64,000 nucleotides of DNA from Adenanthera pavonina. Lineage: Eukaryota; Streptophyta; Magnoliopsida; Fabales; Fabaceae. The notes under the pieces were generated by a model. That model did not search any database, was not told the origin of the DNA, and worked only from the letters and a program-made list of their open reading frames with translations. The translations under genes and the position numbers were made by a program. Position 1 is the first letter of the stretch. Every line of letters begins with the position of its first letter. The stretch is taken from positions 20,896,501 to 20,960,500 of the forward strand of contig JAIVEN010000012.1 in assembly GCA_026686845.1 (NCBI GenBank). Reading direction: 5' to 3'. Positions 47,528 to 59,569 of the stretch are shown in pieces.

Positions 47528-49798
47528 TGTAACACCCTACCTCATGACACCTCCAAACTTGATCAAAAACTTCAAAAGCCAACCAAACACAACCCAAAGA
47601 ACACGAAACAACTTCTCACAACTTCAGAATAGCGGAAACAAACTCAAAAATGCCAGAAAATGGGCTGGGGTTGCGGTCGCTACAATACCGCCACGGCTCC
47701 AGCCTCTCCTATTTCTGCATCGTTTCTGTCTTCGCTGGCATCGTGGCCTGGACTATGGAGTGGCAGCGCCCCATGCTAATATTCCATATCAGCAACTTTC
47801 ATACTCCGGGCGAACTTTCGACGTGCATAACTTTATGCTCCGACCTCCAATTGACTTGATTCCAACTCCTACAACTCAATCTAGTCTCAACCTATCCATA
47901 GACATCACTCTCACCTCAATCCAACTCCGTATAAAGATTCTAGACCGTTGACACTGTTTTGACCACCTATTGACCAAAACTCACCACTAACCAACTTCAA
48001 TTCCCACCCAAGGCAACTGGTCACTCAAAAACCATTCATATAGGTCCAAAACCCGCAAACCAACTTGTCCAAAGAGGTTTCACCCCAAAGGAACCACTTC
48101 TCTGAGATTTGACCCCCTTGAACCCTAACTTGACAAACAGGCTACAAGCCATAAAACACACCAATCAGACCCAAATCCAACTTTCATCATACATAACACA
48201 TACATGCAATATACATGACCACAAACAACCTCTTTTCCACATATAACCATACATACATCTATAACAATTCTTATCAATGTCATACATTCGTTACAAAACC
48301 TTCTATCCTACTTGGCACAAGTTATATTATCCAAAATACACATAAACTACATAGACCTAATATTCCCATGTCTGCTACTACTCGTTCGGCTTCTCAGGAC
48401 TAGTGCCAGAACCTTCACCTGAAAAGTTAGTTTATGGGAGAGGGGTGTGAGACAATGTCTCAGTAACCGGGAACAACCACACACATACAAATATACATAT
48501 ATCACACACAATTCATAAATGCAATGGGAAATAAATGAAATGCATGTTGCCCTCGCAGGGACACCCATCATTATTCTTCCTAACACATATAATCCATTCT
48601 TATTCTCCCTAACATATATATTCATATATATATTCCATCCTTATCCTCCCTAACATATATAATCTATCCTTATCCTCCCTAACATATCATATATTATCAT
48701 TCATCATATCATCATCATATCATCACCACCCTGTCCGCCATATATCACAGTCTCATAATGTCATGTGGTGATACTCATGTATCATCATATCATTATCATC
48801 ATAACCATCATAATGTCATGTCATATCAATGTCATCATCACATATCTCATCACCATAATCATAATCATCATCTAACTGTGTACATACCACGATATATATA
48901 AAAATAATACACACAAACATATCAATATCGTGGTATAAAAGAGACATGCATATATACATCAATCTATGTACTATCATACAATATAATCAATACAATATAA
49001 ATAAACACCAGGTTACCTTAGGTTGTCAATACCACACACGTGAGTTCCACGAACTTCTCAAATTATAATAACACAAACAACCTTCATAATAACACAATTC
49101 TTCAATTAACATAGTATACCAATACTCAAACATCACAATTCAACCACTTTAGGCCTAACCCAAGGTTCCAACACCCCTTTCATGCATCAATAAGCTCTTA
49201 GGGACCATTCAAACACTACTCAACCACATACACTTCGGATTCCCAAGAGCTCTAACCGAAAACAACCTAGGGTTAAGTTCACATCATACATAAATCTTTC
49301 AAAACTCACATCCAAGCAACGAGAACACTAAAACACACTTTCTTAACCTCATTTCATCTATTTCAATCTGTGGATTTCAGCCAAAACCAAAGATTCAACC
49401 TCAAAACCCCAATATTCAACTGAGGAAAATGGAGAGGAAGGAATAAGGAACACTTACCAACTTGAATCCAAACTCTTGATGTCCAAAAATCACTCCTAAT
49501 GGCCGAAAATAGCGAACCCTAGCACAGCTCCTTGTTGCTCCCTCCGTCTTCCTTTTTTCCGATCGTCCGAAATGATCTAGATTTAAAAAAAATTCTCGAT
49601 CATCGTCATGGCCTCAGTACACCTCACCGCGACTCCACCAGTTCAGCCGAAACAACGTCACTACACTTGCTCTTACCGCAGAGGCTCTGCTTCTCGCCGC
49701 AGCATGGAGCTCTTTCAGACTCCACATGAATCTTCTTTCATCATGTTTCCTCCGGTCCTAATCACAATGCCAAGAAAGATATTATGAGGGGTGTTACA
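47528..49798 (-). repeat. LTR of the family-B gypsy element
   Basis: TGTAACACCCTAC at 47528 and GGGGTGTTACA ending at 49798 form the typical inverted ends. Similar throughout to the solo LTR at 14500-16980. Its right outer flank starts at 49799. Confidence 0.85.
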
Positions 49799-50030
49799 GT
49801 TGGTCCCATTTTAATTGCCACAATTTGATTCTAGGATTTAAGGCTTTTCAACTTTTCAGTTTACGGCTCTTAACTAGCACATCAAGAACCAAGACCCTAT
49901 GTTGTGAAGTTAAGCTCTCATCAAGGATCATTATGCAGTCTTTACAAACTCTTCTATTTGAATTCTTTACCAAAAAGAAGTTAATTTGTTACTTTTAGGC
50001 TTCACTGTTATATGTAACTAAATACTCCTC

Positions 50031-50760
50031 CCATTTCTTAAAACAAGTGTTCATAATCGTGAGTTTATAGGTTATTGAGAAATCAATAATAGAATGCCCC
50101 TCCTCATTTAATTCCCCAAAACCAAAATTACCATGAGCTCCCACATATTATCTTATCTATTTCCCCACATGACCATTATAGTCCCCACCAATGAAAATCT
50201 TTTCCTCTTGTAGAATGTCTCGAATCAAGCCCTTTAAATCTTCCTAAAATTTATCCTTAATATGTGCTGTTAACCTTACTTGAGGTGTGTAAGCACTAAT
50301 AACATTGAAAGTATCATGTCCAGTAGTCAATTTTAAGCAGAAGATTCTATCTTCAATCATTCTAACTCCCACCACATTCTTTTTCCACAATAAGATTCTA
50401 TCTCTTTAGCCTTTTCTCCCACCCATTTACTTTCTTGAAAACACAAGATGTTAATTCTCCTTCGAATCATAGTGTCTACTACCTCTATAGATTTACCTGT
50501 TAAAGTTTCAATATTCCAAGAACCAAATCGAATCTTACTCTCTTAGGCTAACTTCTTTACCTACATCTATCTAGAATAATGTGGGAACCCTTGATCATTT
50601 AACACTGCACCTGGGTGCTGATGTAATGGCCATTTAACACTGCAATAGAGCCATATAGCGCGTTACTTCTAGGTAACGACCTAGCATTAGCACAAAAACA
50701 CCTTCAATCCATGTCATAGAGATTTAACATAATTTTATGTTGACTGTTGATGGTCTAACA
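50031..50760 (-). mobile_element. RTE-type LINE fragment: 5-prime region and AP endonuclease
   Basis: The minus strand from about 50545 reads FGSWNIETLTGKS, RRRINILCFQESKWVGEKAK and, further on, FIGGDYNGHVGK and GNFGFGELNEEGHSIIDFS, the conserved blocks of the endonuclease that precedes RT in RTE-like LINEs. Frameshifts and stops are present. 50760-50590 resembles the upstream part of such elements (GCTAGGTCGTTACCTAGAAG). The RT is absent: the fragment ends near 50031, beyond which 49800-50030 is unassigned. Confidence 0.78.
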
Positions 50761-50799
50761 CAACCCTCCTCCTTTATCGGAGATTGGGATCGACTATGA

Positions 50800-52339
50800 C
50801 ACCACATAGGCGGAGTTTATAATCATAAGTACCACATCGATAATTTCAAGGAAAAGGGGAGTAGGTAGTGCTATGAAACAGAAGAGGTATGAGAGTTGTT
50901 GTCAATGTGATAGGCTAAACTTCCATTGGGCCGAAGGTCATTGGGCTAAAGGACAACTCCTTAATGCAGTAAAAGGCTTTGATTTTTTTTTTAATTAAAC
51001 TGGAACTAATCCGATTTTATTGAGTTTGCCAATTGTTGACTGGTTTATAGAGAGTCAGGTTTTTTATTTATTCCAAACCAGATTATATAGGAACTGGTTC
51101 TCGGATGAATAGGCCAGTTCAGTATGGTTTTCAGAACACTAGTACAAAGTTAAGTGTCCATCCTACAATGCAGCGCCCATCATAGTTAAGTTTTGCCCAG
51201 CAAGCTCTCAAGCTAACATTAGTTCTTTTTTAACTGAGAAGAAGATAATTAAAGCAATTACAAGTTCGCTAATATTTTCCTTTTTCAAGCTAACATTAGT
51301 TTTTTTTTTCTTTTTTAACAAGAAAAGCTATCATATTAATGTTCTAACACCAAACCTTGAATTTGAGAATACTTATGTCAAAGAAAAAACCTATTAGTCA
51401 TTCAACAAAAGAAGAAGAAGAAAAAAAGAAAAGAAAAGAAAACAGAGAGAGAGAGAGAGAGTCACATGTAAACCAAACTAAATTAAGATTCTTATTTCAT
51501 GAGGATGTAAGAATCTCTTTAGTATGTTTGGAAAATTAAAAAAAAAAATCTCTTTGTATGAGATTCTTGATCTTGATTTGTTGTAAAGAGAATTTACGAT
51601 TACTTGAATAACACATCGTACAGTAAAGTACAGTCTTACAATTATGTACTATTGTTCAGCTGGAATATGGTGTTCGAAGCATTTGTCCTTGAATCTTGCC
51701 GAAGAAGCCAACATTTAGTGAAATATATGAATAAAATTCAAACACAGAGACAATATTATAATCACAGATCTTAATCGACCTAAACTAACCAAATTATGAT
51801 AAGCACAAATAAATTTCTGGATTAAGGCTATTCTAAAAAGAAAAAAAACTGGAAAATTCTGAGCTTTTGATAATTACCATCCCTCCAAAAGTTAATAAAT
51901 TAATTGGGTTTGAATCAAAGCTAGATGCTATAAAATAACTAAGCATATAAAAAGACGTGGCTCTATATGTAAGCTAGAAGATGACTCCGCATCCAGGAAC
52001 CGATGAATGTCTGAATTTCAACCAGGGTTAAATTAATAAAATGTATATGAAAAGTAGTAACATCTAACTTTGGTTTTTTTTTTTGCAAGGTAACATTAAT
52101 TGAACTTTAATTAATTATAAATAAATATAGTCAACATTACTTAGGTCGTTTTGATATAAAGAAAGGCAGAAATAGAGAGAAAATAATAGTGTATTTGAAA
52201 GGCAATAACTTTTTCATTAGGAATCTCACTTTTGTCAAATATGAGAAAGAGCCTCAATATATAGTTACGGAAAGGCTACTCTCTTTAAAAATCTTAACAT
52301 GAGGGATGAAAATAACACGCATTTTTTTATATATATATT
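50800..52339. other. AT-rich stretch with microsatellites, no gene
   Basis: 50995-51145 has CCAGTT/AACTGG-rich sequence like degraded hAT-type repeats. 51410-51460 is a GAA/GA tract. The remainder shows no recognised gene or element. Confidence 0.4.
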
Positions 52340-52745
52340 TTAATTTGATGAGCAATTCGTATAAGTTATAACATGTTCGGGTGGATCCTGCGCATTTGAA
52401 ATCATTTCTAATGAAATATAAAAGAATTATATATATTAAATACAGTTTTTTTATCGTCAATATATTTAATAATTTTTTATCGTTATACTAAAAAATAAAT
52501 CAGTAATAATTAATAACATAAAATTTATAAAAAAATTTATTCACATTAATAAAATAATTTATTTTTAATAATATAAATAATATAATTTATATTTTAAATT
52601 TGGCGAAGTATTAATGATACTAAATATAACCTAATTGAAGTGAAAAAAATGCTTACGATAGAGATGCTAACGGAAGCATGTCGAACAAAAGCTTAATTAA
52701 CCAGTGAAGAAGACCATTACTAGTTTCACTACTTTGAAGACATCC
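52340..52745 (-). repeat. Copy R6 of the recurrent segment; empty-site paralog of the CACTA insertion
   Basis: On the minus strand it has the usual word order. On the plus strand its end reads GGAAGCATGTCG, GAAGAAGACCATTACTAG, TTTCACTACTTTGAAGACA and continues TTAATTAGTTTGGT. The same words surround the CACTA element (left flank ends at 157, right flank from 11084: TTTAATTAGTTGGTG), so this paralog shows the site before insertion, with a single ACA. Confidence 0.8.
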
Positions 52746-52909
52746 TTAATTAGTTTGGTATCCTTCATAAATGGAAAAAAATTGAAATTGAAATGGAAAC
52801 TTTGGTCCTTATTTTAAATCACTTTTTAACTACTACTTTATACATATTAAGTAAAATAATTAAAAATAGTTTATGTTCTTAAATTTTTCAAAAAATTAGA
52901 GAAAACAAA

Positions 52910-53225
52910 GAATATATATTGAGTTTGAGAGAATTCTCTTATTCATAGATGTAACAAATAGACTAAAAAAGCGAACGTAAATCTAGAAAGGATTTTTTGC
53001 CACATGGAAAATACTTCATTGATAGCAACAGAGTACAAAATACCAAATACATTACAGAAACGCAAATAAAATCCACAAAACGATGAAAACAACAGAATCA
53101 GTTGACCTACGAAGCAAAGATAGACAAAGAAAATAAACAGACACATTTAAGCCATCGGCGAAAGCGAAGCAATTAACCTCAGCCTATTCCAGCAGAAGAA
53201 TCTATGGTCATACTACTTGGATGAT
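52910..53225 (-). pseudogene. DUF247 relic: 3-prime end and untranslated region only
   Basis: Matches the stretch just after the stop of the intact DUF247 gene (about 55370-55600). Shared words include GACAAAGAAAATAAAC, AACACAAATAAAATCCA / AACGCAAATAAAATCCA and CCTATTCCAGCA. The coding body is gone. It shows that another minus-strand gene copy once stood here. Confidence 0.72.
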
Positions 53226-53403
53226 ATAAAGTATGTTTAAGTAACACATATACGTTTTTTTTTTAAAATAAATTGGCCCAAACAAGTTTGCGTAAGAATC
53301 ATATGAGCTATCTATGTCATTAGTGGGGGACACGTAGCTTATTTTGTTTAAATGGTGTCTCTCCAAGTATAGCGTCAAACTGCAATCCACCATTTTATTT
53401 TTA

Positions 53404-54004
53404 GGGTGTGTTTGAATTATATTATATATCAAATGATTATGAGAATAAGTGTTTAATCATAATAGATTATGAGAATAGAAATGATTATGTCAAAAAGTGA
53501 TTTATGTTTGGATATTAAGTGATTTTGAGAAAATAAATGTGTTTGGATATTGGGGTTTAAGTGATTATTGGCTGGATAATGAGAAGGAAAAGTGAAATAA
53601 GTGACTAAGTATAATTAAGTAGCTTATAGAAATAACCACCTAAATGACCATAAGTAATTATTTTGATTGGGAGTATGTGTCTCTTTAGATAATATCTATA
53701 ATCACTTATGGGATCCTATAAGTGATTATATGCTGGAGTTGGCAAACACAAACTGTTTTTCAATAAATACTTATGTCTTAAATAAGTACTTATGGAAAAA
53801 ACTGATTTTTTCTGCTTATGATAATTACTTATCCTCTCATAATCACTTATTTCCATTTTCTTTCTCATTATCTACCCAATAATAACTTAAACCCTAATAT
53901 CCAAACACATTTTTTTTCTCAAAATCTCTTATGAGGTAAAAATATCTAAACACAAATCACTTTTAACATAATCACTTATATATAACCTAATCCAAACACA
54001 CCCC
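53404..54004. mobile_element. PIF/Harbinger-like MITE, 0.6 kb
   Basis: Left end GGGTGTGTTTGAATTATA and minus-strand right end GGGGTGTGTTTGGATTAG are inverted repeats. Both arms contain ATAAGTGATTATG and CAAACACA words. Flanking TTA/TAA is compatible with a 3-bp duplication but not unambiguous. A partial relative is at 35231. Confidence 0.7.
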
Positions 54005-54009
54005 TAAGT

Positions 54010-54578
54010 GCGTAAATCACAAATCTGAACAGGCACTTATTAGTTCTCTTTGGAAAAATTCGGATTTGGTACAAAAAATCAAAATATTTAGTTTTTAATA
54101 CCAAATTTGGAAAATTTTTTATCATGCCTTAGAAATTTTTTATCTTTACTTGCAACTATTCTATTTTCACTTGGTACCAACAAATTTTATCATCATCTGG
54201 AAATTTTCTATTTTGACTTGGAAAAATTCTATACTGGCCCAAAAACAAGGTGAATTTTTGTTTCATTTCCCAAATGTTTTTACTCTTGTTTTTTTTCCCA
54301 ATTTTTCCTTTTTTTTAAATCCTTTGTTTTGCTATAAACAAAAAACTGTTTCTCAAAGCTATAGATGTGCCTCTGGTGGTAATCAATCTGCGAGTCTTTT
54401 GGAGCTGTAAAGGAAGAGGTTATACATTCAATTCCCACTACCACGAGTCCTTAAAAAATTATTATTATTATTGTTGTTGTTGTTATCTCTCTTAAAAAAA
54501 ATATTCAAATAAAAAATAAGCCAGCCTTGAAACTTCCATTCAACTTGTGTGGCTTAGTGTTCAGATCCTGGTGGCCAA
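54010..54578. other. AT-rich stretch with a possible degraded SINE
   Basis: 54360-54455 (GTGCCTCTGGTGGTAATCAA ... TTCAATTCCCACTACC) vaguely resembles a tRNA-derived SINE head but box B is poor. An ATT/GTT triplet run lies at about 54460-54485. No gene. Confidence 0.3.
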
Positions 54579-54586
54579 CATGCCCA

Positions 54587-55063
54587 AGAGCTGTCAAAAT
54601 GGGTCAAGCCCAATGGGCTGTCCCAAAAAATCAGAAAAAATGAGTGGTCTTGAGCCTCAATTTTGAGAGTAAATACATAATCCGGGCTTTTTTAACTCAG
54701 CCTATTTAGACCCGGTCAGTGGCGGGCCAGCTCAAAAGCCCGAGACTTTTCTCTTTTTCTTTTTTTTTGGGTTTAAAATACTAAAAAATACATATTATTT
54801 TATTAATTAGTGATATATAAATTGTAAAATTTAAATATTATGTTAATTTTTGATGAATTATGATGATAATTGGTTGTATTAATTTAAATAATTATATAAA
54901 AAAATTTATTAAAAAAACATAAAAAAATATTAAAAAATAAAAAAAGCCCGCGGGCCTGCCTGTAAGCCTGATCCTACGGACTCGGACTTGATTTTCAAAG
55001 CTCATTTGTCAAATTGAATTTTTAGGCCCAGTCCAAGGCGGGCTGGCCCGATTTAACAGTATT
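54587..55063. mobile_element. Non-autonomous hAT-like element, 0.48 kb
   Basis: Ends AGAGCTGTCAAAATGGG and (minus strand) AATACTGTTAAATCGGG. Flanks CATGCCCA (54579-54586) and AATGCCCA (55064-55071) are an 8-bp duplication with one change. GGGC/GCCC-rich subterminal sequence (GGGCCAGC, GCCCGCGGGC) is typical of this plant family. Confidence 0.8.
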
Positions 55064-55149
55064 AATGCCCATTCAGTTTTTATTTTTCTGAAAAAAATTC
55101 ACTGTTAAAAGAATGTTATAATATATGCTGTAAAATTAGCAGCATTTAC

Positions 55150-55262
55150 AAAACACGTGGCCTAGTGGTTCGGCGGCCCTCCTGGTGAGAGATCCTGGGA
55201 TCAACTTTCTCCCATTCTCTCTATTTTCTTAATCATCTCCCATTCGTTTTTGGAAAATAGCC
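55150..55262 (+). mobile_element. tRNA-derived SINE-like fragment
   Basis: A-box-like TGGCCTAGTGG (55158-55168) is followed at a tRNA-like distance by GGGATCAACTT (55197-55207), a weak B box. It does not form a tRNA. Confidence 0.4.
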
Positions 55263-55594
55263 TTAAGAATTGAACAAGAGAACAAGATACGCACACTTAT
55301 TTTTCCAAGTGATTGGAGGAGGAGGAGAGGCTTCGTAATTTCCACCATTTCTTGAGATTTTTTTTCCAACAGGAAAATATTTAATTAGCAACACAAAGAT
55401 TACAACAACAGTACCAAATACACAATAGATTACATCACAGAAACACAAATAAAATCCAAGCCACAAAAAGCGTTGAAAACGACACAAATAGAAGAGACCC
55501 ACAAAACATAAATAGACAAAGAAAATAAACGCAGACACATTGAAGGCATCAAGCGAAGCAGCCTCAACCTATTCCAGCAACAGAATCTCTATGT

Positions 55595-57187
55595 TCATAG
55601 TGTTCGGAGGAGAGAAATTATGGTTTGAGTCGTGGTGAGAATGAGGACTATGATTCCAACAGCAGTACCCGCAGTTTTCCAAGGTGTATTGCAATAATCA
55701 TGTCTTAGAGTTGCCTTCATCTTGCACCAAGGATTTTGATAAAATCCATTCAACTCTGTGAAGATTTTGAGGTATTGACAACTGCAAGTTGATGGAAAGA
55801 TATTCTTACAAAGACCATTGAATAATGTTGCAGCTTCATGGGTATCACCAAGCCAGTTGTGGATTATATTGTTATGAACGAGGACTTCCACATCTTTATC
55901 GGTGTTGATAAGGCAATCCATTGCAAGAGCATAGTCAATAATGTAAGATTCTCCAGGATAATGACATTGCTCTAAAGCTATCACATTACGAAGCAAAAAT
56001 TCAGTAGTATCTTCCACAAAAATCTGTGAGATCTTAAGAACATGCCCTGAAAATTCAAAGTCAAATAAGCTATCGCTTTCAATTGGCTTCAACTTTATTC
56101 CTACTTCTCGCAACTCATTTGCACTGTAATGCAGAAGAGTTTTACCTACTAAGCTTTCCCTTTCAGTTGGCGGCTTGTTTGGATGTTTCTCTTTTGGTAA
56201 GTAAAATAATCTAAGAAGATCTGTGAAGTGCATTATCCTATTAATAGAATCAGGGAATAGCTCTTGCTTTTTCAAATGGCCAAAGAAGTTAAATGTGAGG
56301 TGAAGAAATGAAGGGAGGTCACCATGTTGGGGTAATGCGTTGAATAGCTTGTCGATAAGAAAGAAAGGAAGCTGATTCTCAAGTAAAAGCAAATCATTAC
56401 CAATGGTATCCAACAAATATTGTTGTGATAGTTTAGAATCGTTCCAGATCTCGTTATTATAGATGCTCGTGAACAGTTCAATGATGAAAACAGCATCCAC
56501 TAATACCAGTTTCGTAAAGACCTCAGTATCAAGTTTGATGTTCTCCGAGTAAGAAGCACGAACTTCTGGCTCAGAATTTTTCACAATGCTATCCATTTTA
56601 TCCGCCATGCTAGCTTCTGCTTTTTGCATAAATCTTTCAAACAATACTTGTTTGAACTCTTCCATGTCTTGCAGCCTCTCATCACCATAATGAAAGGGGC
56701 CAATCGAAACAGCCATTGGAGTGTAAGCATCTTCATTTAGTTTACGGATCATTCGGGGTACCCTATAGATACAACGCGGATTGTCTTGTTTCCTTTTTTC
56801 AATGTCAATCCTGACACCATCTTCCACCTACCGAGTTTGATTTATAAAACAATCACTAATTACGCAAACGAAGTAAAATTATTAAAAAAAATTGACCATA
56901 AGCTTGTGAAATCTATTATGTGTTAAATATAGGACTTAAAAAGGCTAATATTTGTGGTATTAAACATTAGCAATCTTAAAATAGAAAGTTGTAAGCGAAG
57001 AGAAAGTAAAGAAAAATAAGAAAAGCTCTCACAATTTAACAAGGGTACAGGATCTGCATACCTGTTGTTGGTCCAAGTGAACATGGGAGGATGAATGTTT
57101 AGACTGAACTGGAAGCAATGGTTGCGTTGTTTCCATGAATTCTTGAGAAATCTGAGAGGTGAAGCCTTTCCGCTTCATGTCCGCCAT
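55595..57187 (-). CDS. DUF247 / UPF0481 membrane protein, intact two-exon gene
   Basis: Exon 1 is 57062-57187 (42 codons, MADMKRKGFTSQ..., ending CAACAG at a GTATGC donor). The intron is 56828-57061 and exon 2 runs 56827-55595 after acceptor CGGTAG. Exon 2 begins with GTG, so its first Val is internal, not a start. The product is about 451 residues, the usual family size. Family marks: CIYRVPRMIRKLNEDAYTP, VSIGPFHYGDERLQDMEEFK, DLLLLENQLPFFLIDKLFN, NVIALEQCHYPGESYIIDYA, and a C-terminal hydrophobic segment (AVGIIVLILTTTQTIISLL) expected to anchor it in a membrane. Biochemical function is unknown for most of the family; some grass DUF247 genes are linked to self-incompatibility. No frame breaks seen. 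It is the only intact member in the window; three relics of relatives lie to its left. Confidence 0.93.
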
Positions 57188-57261
57188 CTCCAAATGAATC
57201 TCAGTATCTTGTGCCGATTGTTGTATTTAGTTTGCTTGCTTGAGTTGCATCCTTGGCTTCC

Positions 57262-57274
57262 ATTATATATAATT
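57262..57274 (-). promoter_or_regulatory. TATA-box candidate of the intact DUF247 gene
   Basis: Minus-strand ATTATATATAATGG lies about 75 bp before the ATG. This would allow a leader of about 45 nt if transcription starts about 30 bp downstream. Placed by motif and distance only. Confidence 0.5.
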
Positions 57275-57499
57275 GCCAAAAATCAAATATTTTTAAATAA
57301 TTTATTGAATATGATTTATTTGCTAAGAGAAAAAAATTATTTTATCAATGTTTTTATTCAAAAGAAAAAAAGAAAAGAAAGAGAAAAAAAGTCCGGTTAA
57401 AATGGAAAAAATAAGCATCCAGATTCAAAAAAATGAATGAAATTATGTGTGTGTGTGTGAAAAACTATGAGATTTACTGAATGTTAAGGGGCGTTTGCC

Positions 57500-57690
57500 C
57501 TACCACTAGTGTTTAAAAAAATGGGACCGAATCGGCTAGTCGCTGGTTTCTGGTTCGGTGCACATCCAAAATTGGACCTACTAAGAATTGCCGGTGAACG
57601 GATGAAACCGATCAAAACCGATAAAATCGGTGGTTCAGGTGGTCTTGCCGGTTTAAGAAAAAAAATTGGACCTACTAAGAATTGCACGCT
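57500..57690. repeat. CCGGTT-rich repeat with a 23-bp direct duplication
   Basis: AAAATTGGACCTACTAAGAA plus TTG occurs at 57568-57590 and exactly again at 57662-57684. Between are ACCGATAAAATCGGT and CCGGTT words typical of degraded hAT-type repeats. It lies about 0.4 kb upstream of the intact DUF247 gene. Confidence 0.65.
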
Positions 57691-57759
57691 CCTGCTTCTA
57701 AGGACGTTGGTACTCTGGCTCTTCTACGTGTGATTGTGACCATTCAACATAAATTTGCT

Positions 57760-59569
57760 TTCTTTGCCCGCTGTGGACCACTTAATGTACTTCACCTTTT
57801 AGCTTTTGCTTGTTTATTTCTTTTCTTCAAAGTCAACTTTCGAAATTCAAATTCACTGTAATTAATGTTTTTTTAATAAATTATGTGAGAAAGTGGTCAG
57901 AATACTTTTTTTTTAACTATTTAAAATAAAATAACATTATTTTTAAATGCTAAATATCACTATATTTATATAAATATTTTTTAAAATTATAATATTATAT
58001 AAATATTATTATAATATATAATTATTAATAATAATAAATTTATTTAATAAATAATATACAAATAATATATACATTAACTATTTTGAGTTCAAAATATAAT
58101 TATAAATTAACATTAATTTATTCAAATTATTAATAATAATAAATTTACTTAATTTTATTATTATTAATTTAATAATAATTTAATTATAATTAAATCATTA
58201 AATTTTAAATTATTATTTTGACTGATTTATTGATCAATTCAATTTTCTCCTCTACAAGATAACGGAACACTCAAAGTAGTGTCGTACGCCAATGAAAGAT
58301 AAGTTATTCCTTAAGTAAATTTTAAAAAAATATTCTTTACATTAAAATGACATTTTTATTTAAAAAAATTGACATAGAATTACATATGATGGTTTCTAGT
58401 ACAGTTTCAACCAACTCTTCTCTCTTATCTTGACATGACCCAACAATTTTCTTATTTGATTTTTTAGCTTTATCATCACATTAAAGGTAAGCTACCCTCG
58501 GTAGTGTATGAGGATTAAGGTAAGTTACACAGTTCAAACTAATGACTAAAGTGATTTTTTATAAATTTTAATAGATATTGTGAATACTCAATTTTGTCTA
58601 GCCTATTTAATAAAAATAATAAATATATAAAAATAAAAAAGCATTTTTTAATGTTCATATGAAAAATAATAAAATAAATCAATAGTATTCTAAAAGTTAT
58701 CCTATAATATATGAAAAGATTAAATATAAAATATTTTTCAGTTATCTTAAAAGATTTTAGAGTAAAAATTTAAAAGTATCCCCTAATTAAAATACATAAA
58801 ATAAAGAAACAAAAATAAAAGAAAAAAAAAGGAGTCTAGGGATTATTTTTTACAATCTTACTAACTTCCTTATCTGCAAGATTTAAGAAGAGAAAAAGAT
58901 AAAGTTAAGAAGCCAAAAAAAATTAATTTTTAAGAGGTTGAGAGAATATGAAAATATTAATAATAATAATAAAAATAAATAAATATCTCTGAAAACCATT
59001 TAAAAATGAAATTCAATAATTTTCAAAACACTAGGAAACAAATATGTTATCATAGAAGATTCTTATCTTTAGCATTTAAAATATTTTACATTAAAAAATG
59101 AATTGTTATCTTCTCTACAAAGAGAGGGTTTGAGAGCTAAATCAATAAAAGAAAACGCAAAAAAGGAGACGTCTGGGAAATTAGAGACACGGAGAGGAAT
59201 CAACATAGAAAGATAGAGAGACCAAGAATCGTGGGAGGTACAAATAGGAGTTCGGAATTTGAGAAGGAGGAAATAAAAAATTCTATATTTAAGAAAGAAT
59301 GGAATATATGTAAATTTTTAATTCATCAAACTTGGATACTCTATCTACTAGTCATGTTGTTTATTGGTCAAATCACAACCAAACTTGCCGTTGTAATTGA
59401 TAACATATATATATATATATATATGCTATTATGAGGATGGCTTTCCAAGAGAATTTGTTTATGTAGTTTGATTTAGTGGTTTTTAATAAACTAGACACAT
59501 TTTTATATTGTTATTTATGGTTCGAGAAAATACAAGTTTACAACATGTTATAAATTTTACATGATATAT
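57760..59569. other. Very AT-rich stretch, no gene
   Basis: Long A/T-only runs near 57930-58230, and a TA run at about 59404-59424. No coding family, transposon ends or tandem repeat units recognised. Confidence 0.4.

Larger units (their letters stand above)
45028..49798 (-). mobile_element. Truncated Ty3/gypsy element (family B): LTR, gag, protease, part of RT
   Basis: On the minus strand: LTR 49798-47528, primer-binding site 47527-47508, gag, zinc knuckle, protease, and reverse transcriptase cut off just after its active site at 45028. RNase H, integrase and the second LTR are absent. The solo LTR at 14500-16980 is the same family. Confidence 0.85.

Noticed and set aside
52943..53146. A small membrane-protein gene reading FIFFVYLCFVG
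   Set aside because: It lies in the sequence matching the 3-prime untranslated region after the intact DUF247 gene; listed as a relic instead.
55595..56827. Treating exon 2 alone (GTG at 56827) as a complete DUF247 gene
   Set aside because: The GTG directly follows a splice acceptor (CGGTAG), and a 42-codon exon in matching phase with its own ATG and GT donor lies at 57062-57187.
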